From assembly GCA_005882315.1 (NCBI GenBank), contig VBAR01000003.1:151460-215459 (forward strand): a stretch of DNA of 64,000 nt, given 5' to 3'. Below the pieces are notes generated by a model. It did not search any database, was not told the DNA's origin, and worked only from the letters and a program-made list of their open reading frames with translations. Origin of the DNA: Bacteroidota bacterium (GTDB lineage Bacteria > Bacteroidota > Bacteroidia > Chitinophagales > Chitinophagaceae). Of the stretch, positions 44,687 to 52,514 are shown in pieces; the stretch's first letter is position 1, and every line of letters starts with the position of its first letter. The translations under genes were made by a program, and so were the position numbers.

Positions 44687-45286
44687 GTGAACGATATTTC
44701 TCCTCGTGATGAAAGAGAATTACTCTTGCTATTAAAGCAGGGTAATGAGCAGGTATTTGAAAAAATATATAACCTATATAGTCCCCGGATTTTTGGAAAC
44801 ATATACAAGATGGTGAAGTCGAAACCGGCTGCCGAGGAAATATTGCAGGACGTCTTTATAAAAATTTGGTCTAACCGTGCCAGTATTGATCTCGATAAAT
44901 CTTTTCGATCTTATCTTTTCCGCATCGCTGAAAATAAGGTTTATGATTTTTTTCGAAAAGCAGTAAGGGATAAAAAAATACAAGTTGAGTTGTTTGCAAC
45001 TGCAACGGAAGAATATGAACATATCGAAGAAATGATTTATACAAAAGAGAATGCCTTACTCCTTCAAAAAGCTATTGATTCTCTTTCTCCACAACGGCAA
45101 CAGATATTTCGATTAATTAAACTTGATAATAAAAGCTATAATGAGGTAAGCTCGCAATTAGGCATATCTGTTTCAACAATAAGTGATCATATTGTCAAAG
45201 CAAATAAGGCAATTCGTGAGTTCATTTTTACTCATAATGGCATGACGATCATCATTTTTTGCCTTTTATTAAGTATTAACAAATAA
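44687..45286 (+). CDS. ECF sigma factor, FecI-like
   Basis: A 199-residue sigma factor with a GTG start. Region 2 is IYNLYSPRIFGNIYKMVKSKPAAEEILQDVFIKIW (landmark), and region 4 contains LSPQRQQIFRLIKLDNKSYNEVSSQLGISVSTISDHIVKANK, with a helix-turn-helix. The last 18 residues are hydrophobic (TIIIFCLLLSIN), an ending often seen in Bacteroidota FecI proteins. The FecR gene follows after 85 bases containing promoter copy B. The GTG start lies 157 bases after the left-unit terminator, and its own promoter is not obvious. Confidence 0.92.
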   Translation: MNDISPRDERELLLLLKQGNEQVFEKIYNLYSPRIFGNIYKMVKSKPAAEEILQDVFIKIWSNRASIDLDKSFRSYLFRIAENKVYDFFRKAVRDKKIQVELFATATEEYEHIEEMIYTKENALLLQKAIDSLSPQRQQIFRLIKLDNKSYNEVSSQLGISVSTISDHIVKANKAIREFIFTHNGMTIIIFCLLLSINK

Positions 45287-45300
45287 AATAATATACAAGG

Positions 45301-45331
45301 AGCAGAGGAAGATCTCCATTCCTCCGTATTA
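45301..45331 (+). promoter_or_regulatory. ECF-type promoter element, copy B (before fecR)
   Basis: AGCAGAGGAAG, 13 bases, CGTATTA. The expected start near 45338 gives a leader of about 34 bases to the FecR ATG at 45372. This placement is the best support for reading the element as a promoter. Confidence 0.75.
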
Positions 45332-45371
45332 AATTATTGTTAAGTCACCCTTTTGATTACGTACCATTATA

Positions 45372-46583
45372 ATGCACGAACTATTTAAAAAATATCTGGA
45401 AAATAAATGCTCCCCTGAGGAATTAAAATTATTATTGAAAGAGTTTGATGTTGAAGACAACGAAGAATCGCTCAGAACTTTAATTACCCAAGAGCTCGAA
45501 GTTGAACAGGAAACAAGTTCTTTTACAACAGAAGAGCTGCAGGATGTTTTGGCAGGAACATTTAATGCAATTAAAACGAAACTTGATTCAGAAAAAATAA
45601 ATGTAGTGGCACCTGTTGTGCCATTTACAAAACGAAACTGGTTCCGTTTGGCAGCTGCTGCTGTATTTGTTCTTGCTGTAATAGGAGCATACCTCTTAGT
45701 CAACCAAACTCCGGTAGAAACGCCGGAAGCAAATAATCGGCATATAACAAATGACATACTTCCCGGTGGTAACAAAGCAGTGTTGACTCTATCAGATCGC
45801 TCTGATATCAACCTGGAAAGTGTTTCAAACGGAACCATTATTACAGAAGGCGGTACAAAAATTTCGAAATTAAACGACGGACAACTTGTCTATAATACAT
45901 TAGAAGAAAAACCAACACAAGTTCTTTACAATACGGTTAAGACACCAAGAGGAGGACAGTATCAATTAATACTTCCAGACGGATCTAAGGTTTGGCTGAA
46001 CTCTGCCTCTTCTATCCGCTTTCCTGTTTCTTTCACCGGGGATACAAGAAAAGTAGAAATATCAGGTGAAGCATATTTTGAAGTGGCGAAGAATCCTTCC
46101 ATGCCGTTTAAAGTTAATATTGACGGTAAAAAGGAAATAGAAGTTTTAGGAACGCACTTCAACATTCATTCTTATGGGGATGACGGCACATTAAAAACTA
46201 CATTGCTTGAAGGCAGTGTGAAAGTAACATCACTTAAAACAGGTGAATCAAAATTGATAACTCCTGGTCAGCAGGCTCAATTAAATGCAAATGGGCAGAT
46301 CGCAATAAACAAGGCAGATATTGATAAAGTGATGGCATGGAAAAATGGATATTTCAATTTTGATGGAGCAGATACAAGAATTGTTATGCAGGTTATTAGC
46401 CGCTGGTATGATGTGGATGTGGTTTACGAAGGTCCAATACCCCAAAGAGAGTTCGGAGGAGAAATAGAAAAGAACCTGAAACTGTCACAACTGTTAACGA
46501 TCCTGGAGAAAAGCGATTTGAAATTCAGACTCGAAGGAAGAAAACTAGTGGTATTGCGAAAGAAAATGGCGCAATTACCATAA
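45372..46583 (+). CDS. FecR-family anti-sigma factor / signal transducer
   Basis: A 403-residue single-pass membrane protein. The N-terminal cytoplasmic domain (MHELFKKYLENKCSPEELKLLL) binds the sigma factor, one helix follows near residues 95-113 (FRLAAAAVFVLAVIGAYLLV), then the periplasmic FecR domain (VKTPRGGQYQLILPDGSKVWLNSASSI, in part) and a C-terminal STN-interacting region (YNGYFNFDGADTRIVMQVISRWYDVDVVYEG, in part). It should pass the receptor's signal to the sigma factor encoded upstream. Confidence 0.93.
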   Translation: MHELFKKYLENKCSPEELKLLLKEFDVEDNEESLRTLITQELEVEQETSSFTTEELQDVLAGTFNAIKTKLDSEKINVVAPVVPFTKRNWFRLAAAAVFVLAVIGAYLLVNQTPVETPEANNRHITNDILPGGNKAVLTLSDRSDINLESVSNGTIITEGGTKISKLNDGQLVYNTLEEKPTQVLYNTVKTPRGGQYQLILPDGSKVWLNSASSIRFPVSFTGDTRKVEISGEAYFEVAKNPSMPFKVNIDGKKEIEVLGTHFNIHSYGDDGTLKTTLLEGSVKVTSLKTGESKLITPGQQAQLNANGQIAINKADIDKVMAWKNGYFNFDGADTRIVMQVISRWYDVDVVYEGPIPQREFGGEIEKNLKLSQLLTILEKSDLKFRLEGRKLVVLRKKMAQLP

Positions 46584-46600
46584 AACAAAAAATAATAATA

Positions 46601-46631
46601 AGCAGAGGAAGAGTTGTTGCTGATCGTATTA
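46601..46631 (+). promoter_or_regulatory. ECF-type promoter element, copy C (before the TonB receptor)
   Basis: AGCAGAGGAAG, 13 bases, CGTATTA, located 17 bases after the FecR stop. A start near 46638 would leave a leader of about 160 bases containing the hairpin at 46759-46785. Confidence 0.72.
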
Positions 46632-46758
46632 GTATATTAATAAAAGGAAAAAGCCAGAAATGCTGAAACATCTCTGGCCGGCGCTTAAGTTCGGAATAGT
46701 TAGTTAGATACCATTAACCATTAGCCTTTACCCAAGCATTGCTAATTTATGCAATTAT

Positions 46759-46785
46759 TTGTGCGGACACAAATTGTCCGCACAA
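46759..46785 (+). promoter_or_regulatory. Strong hairpin in the leader of the TonB-receptor gene
   Basis: TTGTGCGGACA (46759-46769), loop CAAAT, TGTCCGCACAA (46775-46785): an 11-bp perfect stem ending 14 bases before the receptor ATG. It could hide or present the ribosome site, or be a protein-binding operator. It has no T-tract, so it is not a terminator. Confidence 0.7.
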
Positions 46786-46799
46786 TAAACTTGGGTTTC

Positions 46800-49427
46800 A
46801 TGAAAAGGTCGCTCCTTTTAATAACTGCTGCATTTATACTTTCCTCCTCAAAGGGGTACTCCCAAACCATTAATTTCTCCGGCACAAATGTTCAATTGAC
46901 CAAGGTCTTTTTTGCAATTAAATCTCAAACAGGTTATGTTTTTTTCTATGACGCAGCCGTTTTACGGGAATCCAAACCTGTTACCATTGACTTGAAAAAT
47001 GTATCTCTTGAAGAAGCATTAAACCAAACACTCCAGCACCAACCATTGGGATGGCTGATAGAGAACAAAACAATAACGATCATAAGAAAACCACTGCCCG
47101 TTGTACATGTGCAGGAAGCCAATCCTGATCCACCATTCACTGTAACCGGAACGGTAATGGATGAAGAGAATAAACCAATTGCCGGAGCTTCAGTAATGGT
47201 GAAAGGAACGGGACAGGGAACATCGACGAATGAAAATGGAGTATTTGCAATTGCTGTAAACAAAGGGACCGAGTTGATATTTTCATCTGTAAGTTATGCT
47301 GAAAAGCAAGTCAAAGTAGATGGGAAAAGGCTTGCAATACAACTCCACTTGGATCATAAGCCAATGGAAAAATTTATAGTGGGTGGAAATCTAATGACCA
47401 TAAAAAGAAGAGCAGCTGTATCGCCTATTGATGTAATTGATTCCAAAACATTAGAAAGTCTTCCTTACCAAACTATCGAGCAAATATTCCGTGGCACAGT
47501 GCCGGGAACAAATAATATACAACCGGGTCATGAAACATATCAATATAGCTACGGATCAGGTACGGTAAGTATTCGTGGTTCAGCCGGGTTTGGCGGATAT
47601 GGATTTGTGAAAGTTTTTGTGGATGGAATTCCTTATGCAGGCGATTCGTATTATATAAATGCCCTTGATAAAAATAATATCGATCATATAGAAGTGGTGA
47701 AAGGGCCTTCGGCATCTACGCTTTATGGCAGCGGCTCAAACGGAGGTGTTATTCTTGTGTACACAAAAAAAGCATCGCTAAACAGCACAAATATTGATCT
47801 TACTACCAGTGCCGGCTGGTATGATTCGAAATGGCAGGAAGAAAAACCGTTCAGGCAGATCCATTCTTTTAATGTTAAGCAAGGCTTTAAAAAGATTTCT
47901 TATTTTATCGGTGGAGATATTAATACCAACGAAACTCATATGCCGGATGGCAAGCAAAACAGGTATTCTGTTTCCGGTGGTGTTACTTATACTGCAAATA
48001 ATTTAAAGATCATCGTCAGCGGGCAGCATTTTGAAAACAATTACATTCCTGAAAGAAATGCTTTTTACGATACTTCTTCCAACCCATATTTTAAAAGAGC
48101 CGGGTGGCAATTACCGGATACGGCGCAGGGCATTCTTAAATCGAATATGATAGGAGCAAATATAACTTACCGGGCAAATGGTTGGTGGACACATAATCTT
48201 GTTGTTGGATGGAATGACAATTTCAAAGGGTTGGAATCCTATGTCCGGACTGCACCCTATCTCAACAGAGATGTAAAGGACAAAGTTGGATCTCTTCGTT
48301 ATTACAACAGTATTTCTTTTGGAGCAGGTTCCGAAATCAAAGCAACCCTGCTGACAGGGTTTGAATATTCAAATGCTTATTCCACTGGATATACAGTAAG
48401 AAGAACCACAACAGCCTACAATGTGACAGTTGATACTTTTGATATTCAAAAGAACACTGGAGTTTTTGCTCAACTTAACCCATCCTACAAGAACAAAATA
48501 TTTTTAACGCTGGCTGGCAGGTATGAATTCAACAAGAACTTTGGATCTTATTTTAATCCAAGAATTGGAGCGACCACAAATTTTTTGATAGGCAAACTTA
48601 TTTTAAAACCACGGATCGCCTGGGGAAGAGGTATAACAGGAGTTTCCTGGTTTTACAAACATTATCCCACGGTTCAGGGGCTAACTTACTCACCTACCGA
48701 TGAGCTGAAGCCTCAGCAGCAAGAAGGATGGGATTATGGGCTGGAAGGCTATTTAGCAAATGATCGCCTCAGCATTGAAGTTTCGGGGTATAACGCCATC
48801 CTCAAAGATGCCATTTATATCTATTCGCAAAGTTCGCCAGGTGGAATTATCGTTAATACTATAAATGCAGGAAAAATTGAAAACTCCGGGTGGGAGTTCT
48901 CAGCCAAGTACAGATTGAAAAACCTGGACTTTTCCGGCAGTTATTCCATCATGAATTCAATATTACAAGAGCCTTTGAATGGCGATTCGTCATTCAAGGA
49001 TCGGACTTACCCCGGTGAGCAAATGCTATTCATACCAAAAAATGCCGGAGGGCTCACAATAGGATACGGTTTCCCAAAACTATTTGGTCATTCGGATCGG
49101 CTTTACACTTCTGTAAATATGACCTATACAAGCGGATCTACCGCCATCGATCAAGCGAGAAGTAATTATGATAGGTCAAAGAATCTCTACCAGGCTAATA
49201 TCAATAGGTATGGTGAGAGGTACTATAATACTCAGCTTCCATCTATAACAAGGTTCAATTTGAATCTGGAATATACAATGCGTAGAGATCTGAGGTTTTT
49301 TATGCAGCTGTCTAATATAACAAACAATACAGACCCTGAATATTTCAATGATTTTCCCTCTATAGGTCGTGGTTGGATGTTTGGGCTAAAATATAATTTC
49401 AGCAAAACAGTAGATACAGGTCAATAA
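46800..49427 (+). CDS. TonB-dependent outer-membrane receptor with N-terminal STN signalling domain
   Basis: About 875 residues from the ATG at 46800 (MKRSLLLITAAFILSSSKG, signal peptide ending GYSQ); an upstream ATG at 46749 would put the hairpin in the coding region. Domains: STN (INFSGTNVQLTKVFFAIKS), carboxypeptidase-like domain (VTGTVMDEENKPIAGASVMVKGTGQGTSTNENG, in part), plug (VEVVKGPSASTLYGSGSNGGVILV type) and a 22-strand barrel ending GRGWMFGLKYNFS. No SusD gene follows, which favours a small ligand such as a siderophore or cofactor over a polysaccharide. With the sigma and FecR genes it forms a complete surface-signalling system. Confidence 0.92.
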   Translation: MKRSLLLITAAFILSSSKGYSQTINFSGTNVQLTKVFFAIKSQTGYVFFYDAAVLRESKPVTIDLKNVSLEEALNQTLQHQPLGWLIENKTITIIRKPLPVVHVQEANPDPPFTVTGTVMDEENKPIAGASVMVKGTGQGTSTNENGVFAIAVNKGTELIFSSVSYAEKQVKVDGKRLAIQLHLDHKPMEKFIVGGNLMTIKRRAAVSPIDVIDSKTLESLPYQTIEQIFRGTVPGTNNIQPGHETYQYSYGSGTVSIRGSAGFGGYGFVKVFVDGIPYAGDSYYINALDKNNIDHIEVVKGPSASTLYGSGSNGGVILVYTKKASLNSTNIDLTTSAGWYDSKWQEEKPFRQIHSFNVKQGFKKISYFIGGDINTNETHMPDGKQNRYSVSGGVTYTANNLKIIVSGQHFENNYIPERNAFYDTSSNPYFKRAGWQLPDTAQGILKSNMIGANITYRANGWWTHNLVVGWNDNFKGLESYVRTAPYLNRDVKDKVGSLRYYNSISFGAGSEIKATLLTGFEYSNAYSTGYTVRRTTTAYNVTVDTFDIQKNTGVFAQLNPSYKNKIFLTLAGRYEFNKNFGSYFNPRIGATTNFLIGKLILKPRIAWGRGITGVSWFYKHYPTVQGLTYSPTDELKPQQQEGWDYGLEGYLANDRLSIEVSGYNAILKDAIYIYSQSSPGGIIVNTINAGKIENSGWEFSAKYRLKNLDFSGSYSIMNSILQEPLNGDSSFKDRTYPGEQMLFIPKNAGGLTIGYGFPKLFGHSDRLYTSVNMTYTSGSTAIDQARSNYDRSKNLYQANINRYGERYYNTQLPSITRFNLNLEYTMRRDLRFFMQLSNITNNTDPEYFNDFPSIGRGWMFGLKYNFSKTVDTGQ

Positions 49428-49452
49428 AGAAAATTCATAGCTCCGATCCTTA

Positions 49453-49509
49453 AATTGGTCAATTGGAATTTGAATTTGGTATAAAAGCCAATTTTTAGCC
49501 TGAAATGTG
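49453..49509. repeat. 57-bp direct repeat, right copy
   Basis: Partner of 44041-44097. It starts AATTGGTCAATTG and ends CCTGAAATGTG, 26 bases after the receptor stop. The gap 49428-49795 holds this repeat, promoter copy D and a terminator but no recognised gene. Confidence 0.8.
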
Positions 49510-49550
49510 ATCTATCTTAACATCTTGAAACGAAAAAAAAAATAAGAATG

Positions 49551-49581
49551 AGCAGAGGAAGTGTTCCTGATGGTCGTAATA
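49551..49581 (+). promoter_or_regulatory. ECF-type promoter element, copy D
   Basis: AGCAGAGGAAG, 13 bases, CGTAATA. It would drive a transcript of about 170 bases from near 49588 to the terminator at 49729-49760. No convincing protein is encoded within that stretch. Confidence 0.65.
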
Positions 49582-49690
49582 GCTTAGGAAGAATGAAAGA
49601 GAATCAGTAGTCGAATTTTATAAGCGAGGGCAGAGTCAAAATGTTTATAATTTATTAATATTCTAATAGCCAGATAAAGTTTTTCTCATG

Positions 49691-49760
49691 TAGTAAGAAT
49701 TCTCATATAAGCAGTTAGTTTTGGTTATACCTCCTGTTTCCACAGGAGGTATGTTTTTTA
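49691..49760 (+). terminator. Conserved 3' segment and terminator, right unit
   Basis: TAGTAAGAATTCTCATATAAGCAG and AGTTTTGGTTA (in part) match the left unit. Stem ACCTCCTG (49729-49736), loop TTTCCA, stem CAGGAGGT (49743-49750), then ATGTTTTTT. G-C against A-T and T-A against C-G changes between the copies keep the stem paired. Confidence 0.85.
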
Positions 49761-49783
49761 TGTGATTGCGTTAAGGTTTTTTC

Positions 49784-49791
49784 TAACTTTG
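49784..49791 (+). promoter_or_regulatory. -7 box (TAACTTTG) upstream of hppD
   Basis: An exact TAnnTTTG match. It lies four bases before the small frame at 49796 and 237 bases before the preferred hppD start, so it either serves a leaderless mini-gene or gives hppD a long leader. Confidence 0.5.
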
Positions 49792-49795
49792 CGAT

Positions 49796-49906
49796 ATGCT
49801 TCCAGATTACCCTCACAAGTTGTTTATTGACAAACGCAATCACTTCGAACTGCTAATGGAAACTCTGGCAATGCGAACCCCAATCTGCCACAGCAGCCTT
49901 GTATGA
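49796..49906 (+). CDS. Possible 36-residue mini-ORF upstream of hppD
   Basis: ATG to TGA, encoding MLPDYPHKLFIDKRNHFELL and 16 more residues. A consensus -7 box ends four bases before it, as in leaderless genes, and its stop overlaps the ATG (49903) of the longest hppD frame. It could be a leader peptide, a gene remnant or chance. I recognise no family. Confidence 0.3.
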   Translation: MLPDYPHKLFIDKRNHFELLMETLAMRTPICHSSLV

Positions 49907-50028
49907 CGCTTCATTTTTGTTCAGCAAAATTACAGAACGTACAAGTGAGCAATTTGAGTGGCAAAGCAGCAAATTGGAAACAACAGGTTATGAAGAGCAT
50001 TAATATCACTGATCACAAAAAAATAATT

Positions 50029-51162
50029 ATGACATCTACTACAACAACCGATAAAAGACAAAATGTACAAACAGACTTTCTTCCCTTACAAGGAACTGAC
50101 TATGTAGAATTCTACGTAGGTAATGCTAAACAATCAGCACATTATTATATCACAGCTTTTGGTTTTCATCCGTTGGCATATGCAGGACCCGAAACTGGAG
50201 TGAAGGACAAAGCAAGCTATGCTGTGCGGCAAAATAAACTCACTATTGTTTTAACAACACCATTAAGACCTGGAAATGAAATAGCCGATCATATCTATAA
50301 GCATGGAGATGGTGTAAAGGCACTTGCACTAAAAGTAGATGATGCCACCAGTGCCTGGAATGAAACAACAAAACGCGGTGCTAAATCATATATGCAGCCG
50401 CAGCAATTAAAAGATAATGATGGGCAAGTTGTAGTAAGCGGCATTCATACTTATGGTGATACAGTGCATTTGTTTATTGAAAGAAAAGATTACAATGGGG
50501 TTTTTATGCCGGGTTTCCGTGCCTGGAATAATCCTTATTTTAAAACAAAAGAAACCGGTTTGCAATATGTGGATCATTGTGTAGGAAATGTTGGCTGGAA
50601 CCAGATGAACCCATGGGTGAAATTTTATGAAGATGTGATGGGCTTTCGTAATATCCTTACGTTTGATGATAAAGATATTTCTACCGAATATTCTGCACTG
50701 ATGAGTAAAGTGATGAGCAATGGAAATGGCTTTGTAAAATTCCCGATCAATGAGCCGGCAGAAGGAAAGAAAAAAAGCCAGGTGGAAGAATATCTTGAAT
50801 TCTATAACGGAGAAGGCGTACAACATGTGGCAATGGCTACGAATGATATTGTTGATACAGTAACTGAGTTACGCAACCGGGGTGTTGAGTTTTTAAAAGT
50901 TCCAACTACTTATTATGATGATCTACTCGACAGGGTAGGGAAGATCGATGAAGACCTGGAACCACTTAAAGAATTGGGTGTATTGGTAGATCGGGACGAG
51001 GAAGGGTATTTACTTCAAATATTTACTAAACCGGTTGAAGACAGGCCAACTTTATTTTTCGAGATCATACAACGTAAAGGCGCCAAAAGTTTTGGTAAGG
51101 GAAATTTCAAAGCATTATTCGAGGCGATTGAGAGAGAGCAGGGAGAGAGGGGAAATCTGTAA
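50029..51162 (+). CDS. hppD: 4-hydroxyphenylpyruvate dioxygenase
   Basis: About 377 residues from the ATG at 50029 (MTSTTTTDKRQ); in-frame ATGs at 49903 and 49990 give extra residues unlike the family. This Fe(II) enzyme turns 4-hydroxyphenylpyruvate into homogentisate in tyrosine breakdown. The N-terminal VOC half begins LPLQGTDYVEFYVGNAKQSA. The iron ligands are expected in YVDHCVGNVG, GVQHVAMATNDI and LFFEIIQRKG. Homogentisate dioxygenase is not next to it in this window. Confidence 0.94.
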   Translation: MTSTTTTDKRQNVQTDFLPLQGTDYVEFYVGNAKQSAHYYITAFGFHPLAYAGPETGVKDKASYAVRQNKLTIVLTTPLRPGNEIADHIYKHGDGVKALALKVDDATSAWNETTKRGAKSYMQPQQLKDNDGQVVVSGIHTYGDTVHLFIERKDYNGVFMPGFRAWNNPYFKTKETGLQYVDHCVGNVGWNQMNPWVKFYEDVMGFRNILTFDDKDISTEYSALMSKVMSNGNGFVKFPINEPAEGKKKSQVEEYLEFYNGEGVQHVAMATNDIVDTVTELRNRGVEFLKVPTTYYDDLLDRVGKIDEDLEPLKELGVLVDRDEEGYLLQIFTKPVEDRPTLFFEIIQRKGAKSFGKGNFKALFEAIEREQGERGNL

Positions 51163-51311
51163 TTGTTAGTTAGTAAATACCAGTTTGAGGAACTATTTAA
51201 CGGTTCCCTTGATACCCGATTCCCTGTTTTCAACATATCTTTACAAATAATTTAATATTCCTATTCTCATAAACGCATCTTTGCGTCGTTAGTAAAAAGA
51301 AGTATATAAGC

Positions 51312-52514
51312 ATGAAAAGCCTGGTTCTATTTTTTGCCCTTTTAATTATCACATTTTCATCGTATGCCCAGCCACCGTACAAAGGCGGGCCTTCTGCTGT
51401 TTCATTTATTGATTACCAGAAAACATTTACCCGTCCCGCAGATGCGTTGAAACGGAAGGCCGATACATTACAAAGCCAGTTCAAGCAAAAAGGTCTTGAA
51501 TGGCCGGCAAAATATTTATACTTCCGCTCATTCAAATGGGATAGCCAGTTTGAGGTATGGGTAAAGAATGATATTAACGATCAATTCAAATTATTCAAGA
51601 CTTATAAAGTTTGTGCACTGGCCGGATCAATGGGACCTAAAAGAATGGAGGGTGATTACCAGGTACCCGAAGGATTTTATTATATCAATGAGTTCAATCC
51701 CAAAAGCACTTACCATCTTTCATTGGGATTAAATTATCCCAATGAATCGGATAAGATGCTTAGCGATGCGCAGATGCCAGGTGGTGATATCTTTATTCAT
51801 GGCAGTTGCGTTACTGTAGGATGTATTCCTTTAACTGATGATAAGATCGAGGAGGTATATATTCTTGCTGCAATGGCCAAGGATGCCGGGCAGGAGTTTA
51901 TACCTGTACATATTTTCCCTATTAAGTTTGATGTACAGCGAAGCAACGATTACTTTACTAATCTTATAAAAGAAGATCCCGCATTAAAAAAATTTGCTAC
52001 TCAACTGGAAGACGCCTTTTATTATTTTGAACGATATAAGCAATTACCCGTGGTGATGATCGATGATAAAGGAGCTTATAAAATTCCAGGCACTCCTCCC
52101 AGGAAATCAGCAGCCGTTTCAGAAAGGCTATTGGTAAAAAAATCGACGGCACAGCATCGTACAAGAAATATTCCTGTACTTGCAGATGCCGTGCATCAAT
52201 GGCCACAGTATGAAGGTGGCGCCAATGCATTGATGCAATATCTTGATAACCTCGGCAGGGAAATGGTTGAGTTATTACCTAATGGAATTAATAAAGCTTA
52301 TGTGCAGATGGAGTTCATAATTGATACGGATGGTGTGCCTGTAAACTTTAAAGTGCTGCGTGGGATAACCGATATTGATTTTATTGATGAGATAATCAAT
52401 CGAATGGAAAAGATGCCCAATTGGCAACCCGCCATGCTTAATGATAAACCTGTTGCTAAAAAAATGGTGCAGACCGTAACGGTTGAACTTCCCGTGAAAA
52501 AAGAAGATTGGTAA
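51312..52514 (+). CDS. Secreted L,D-transpeptidase (YkuD/YafK-like) with C-terminal TonB-C-like domain
   Basis: A 400-residue protein with a signal peptide ending SSYAQ. The catalytic domain spans about residues 60-205 and has the signature H163-G-S ... V-G-C171-I-P in IFIHGSCVTVGCIPL; C171 is the expected nucleophile. The C-terminal 90 residues (KAYVQMEFIIDTDGVPVNFKVL to MEKMPNWQPAMLNDKPVAKKM, in part) match the TonB C-terminal fold seen in envelope proteins of this phylum. It probably modifies peptidoglycan. It ends one base before the convergent aspartokinase stop. Confidence 0.85.
   Translation: MKSLVLFFALLIITFSSYAQPPYKGGPSAVSFIDYQKTFTRPADALKRKADTLQSQFKQKGLEWPAKYLYFRSFKWDSQFEVWVKNDINDQFKLFKTYKVCALAGSMGPKRMEGDYQVPEGFYYINEFNPKSTYHLSLGLNYPNESDKMLSDAQMPGGDIFIHGSCVTVGCIPLTDDKIEEVYILAAMAKDAGQEFIPVHIFPIKFDVQRSNDYFTNLIKEDPALKKFATQLEDAFYYFERYKQLPVVMIDDKGAYKIPGTPPRKSAAVSERLLVKKSTAQHRTRNIPVLADAVHQWPQYEGGANALMQYLDNLGREMVELLPNGINKAYVQMEFIIDTDGVPVNFKVLRGITDIDFIDEIINRMEKMPNWQPAMLNDKPVAKKMVQTVTVELPVKKEDW

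Noticed and set aside
44125..49620. A family of mini-peptides starting (M)SRGR... read from the four AGCAGAGGAAG elements
   Set aside because: Two of the four copies lack an in-frame start codon, the peptides share nothing beyond the fixed DNA words, and the exact 13-base spacing to CGTATTA fits promoter elements better.
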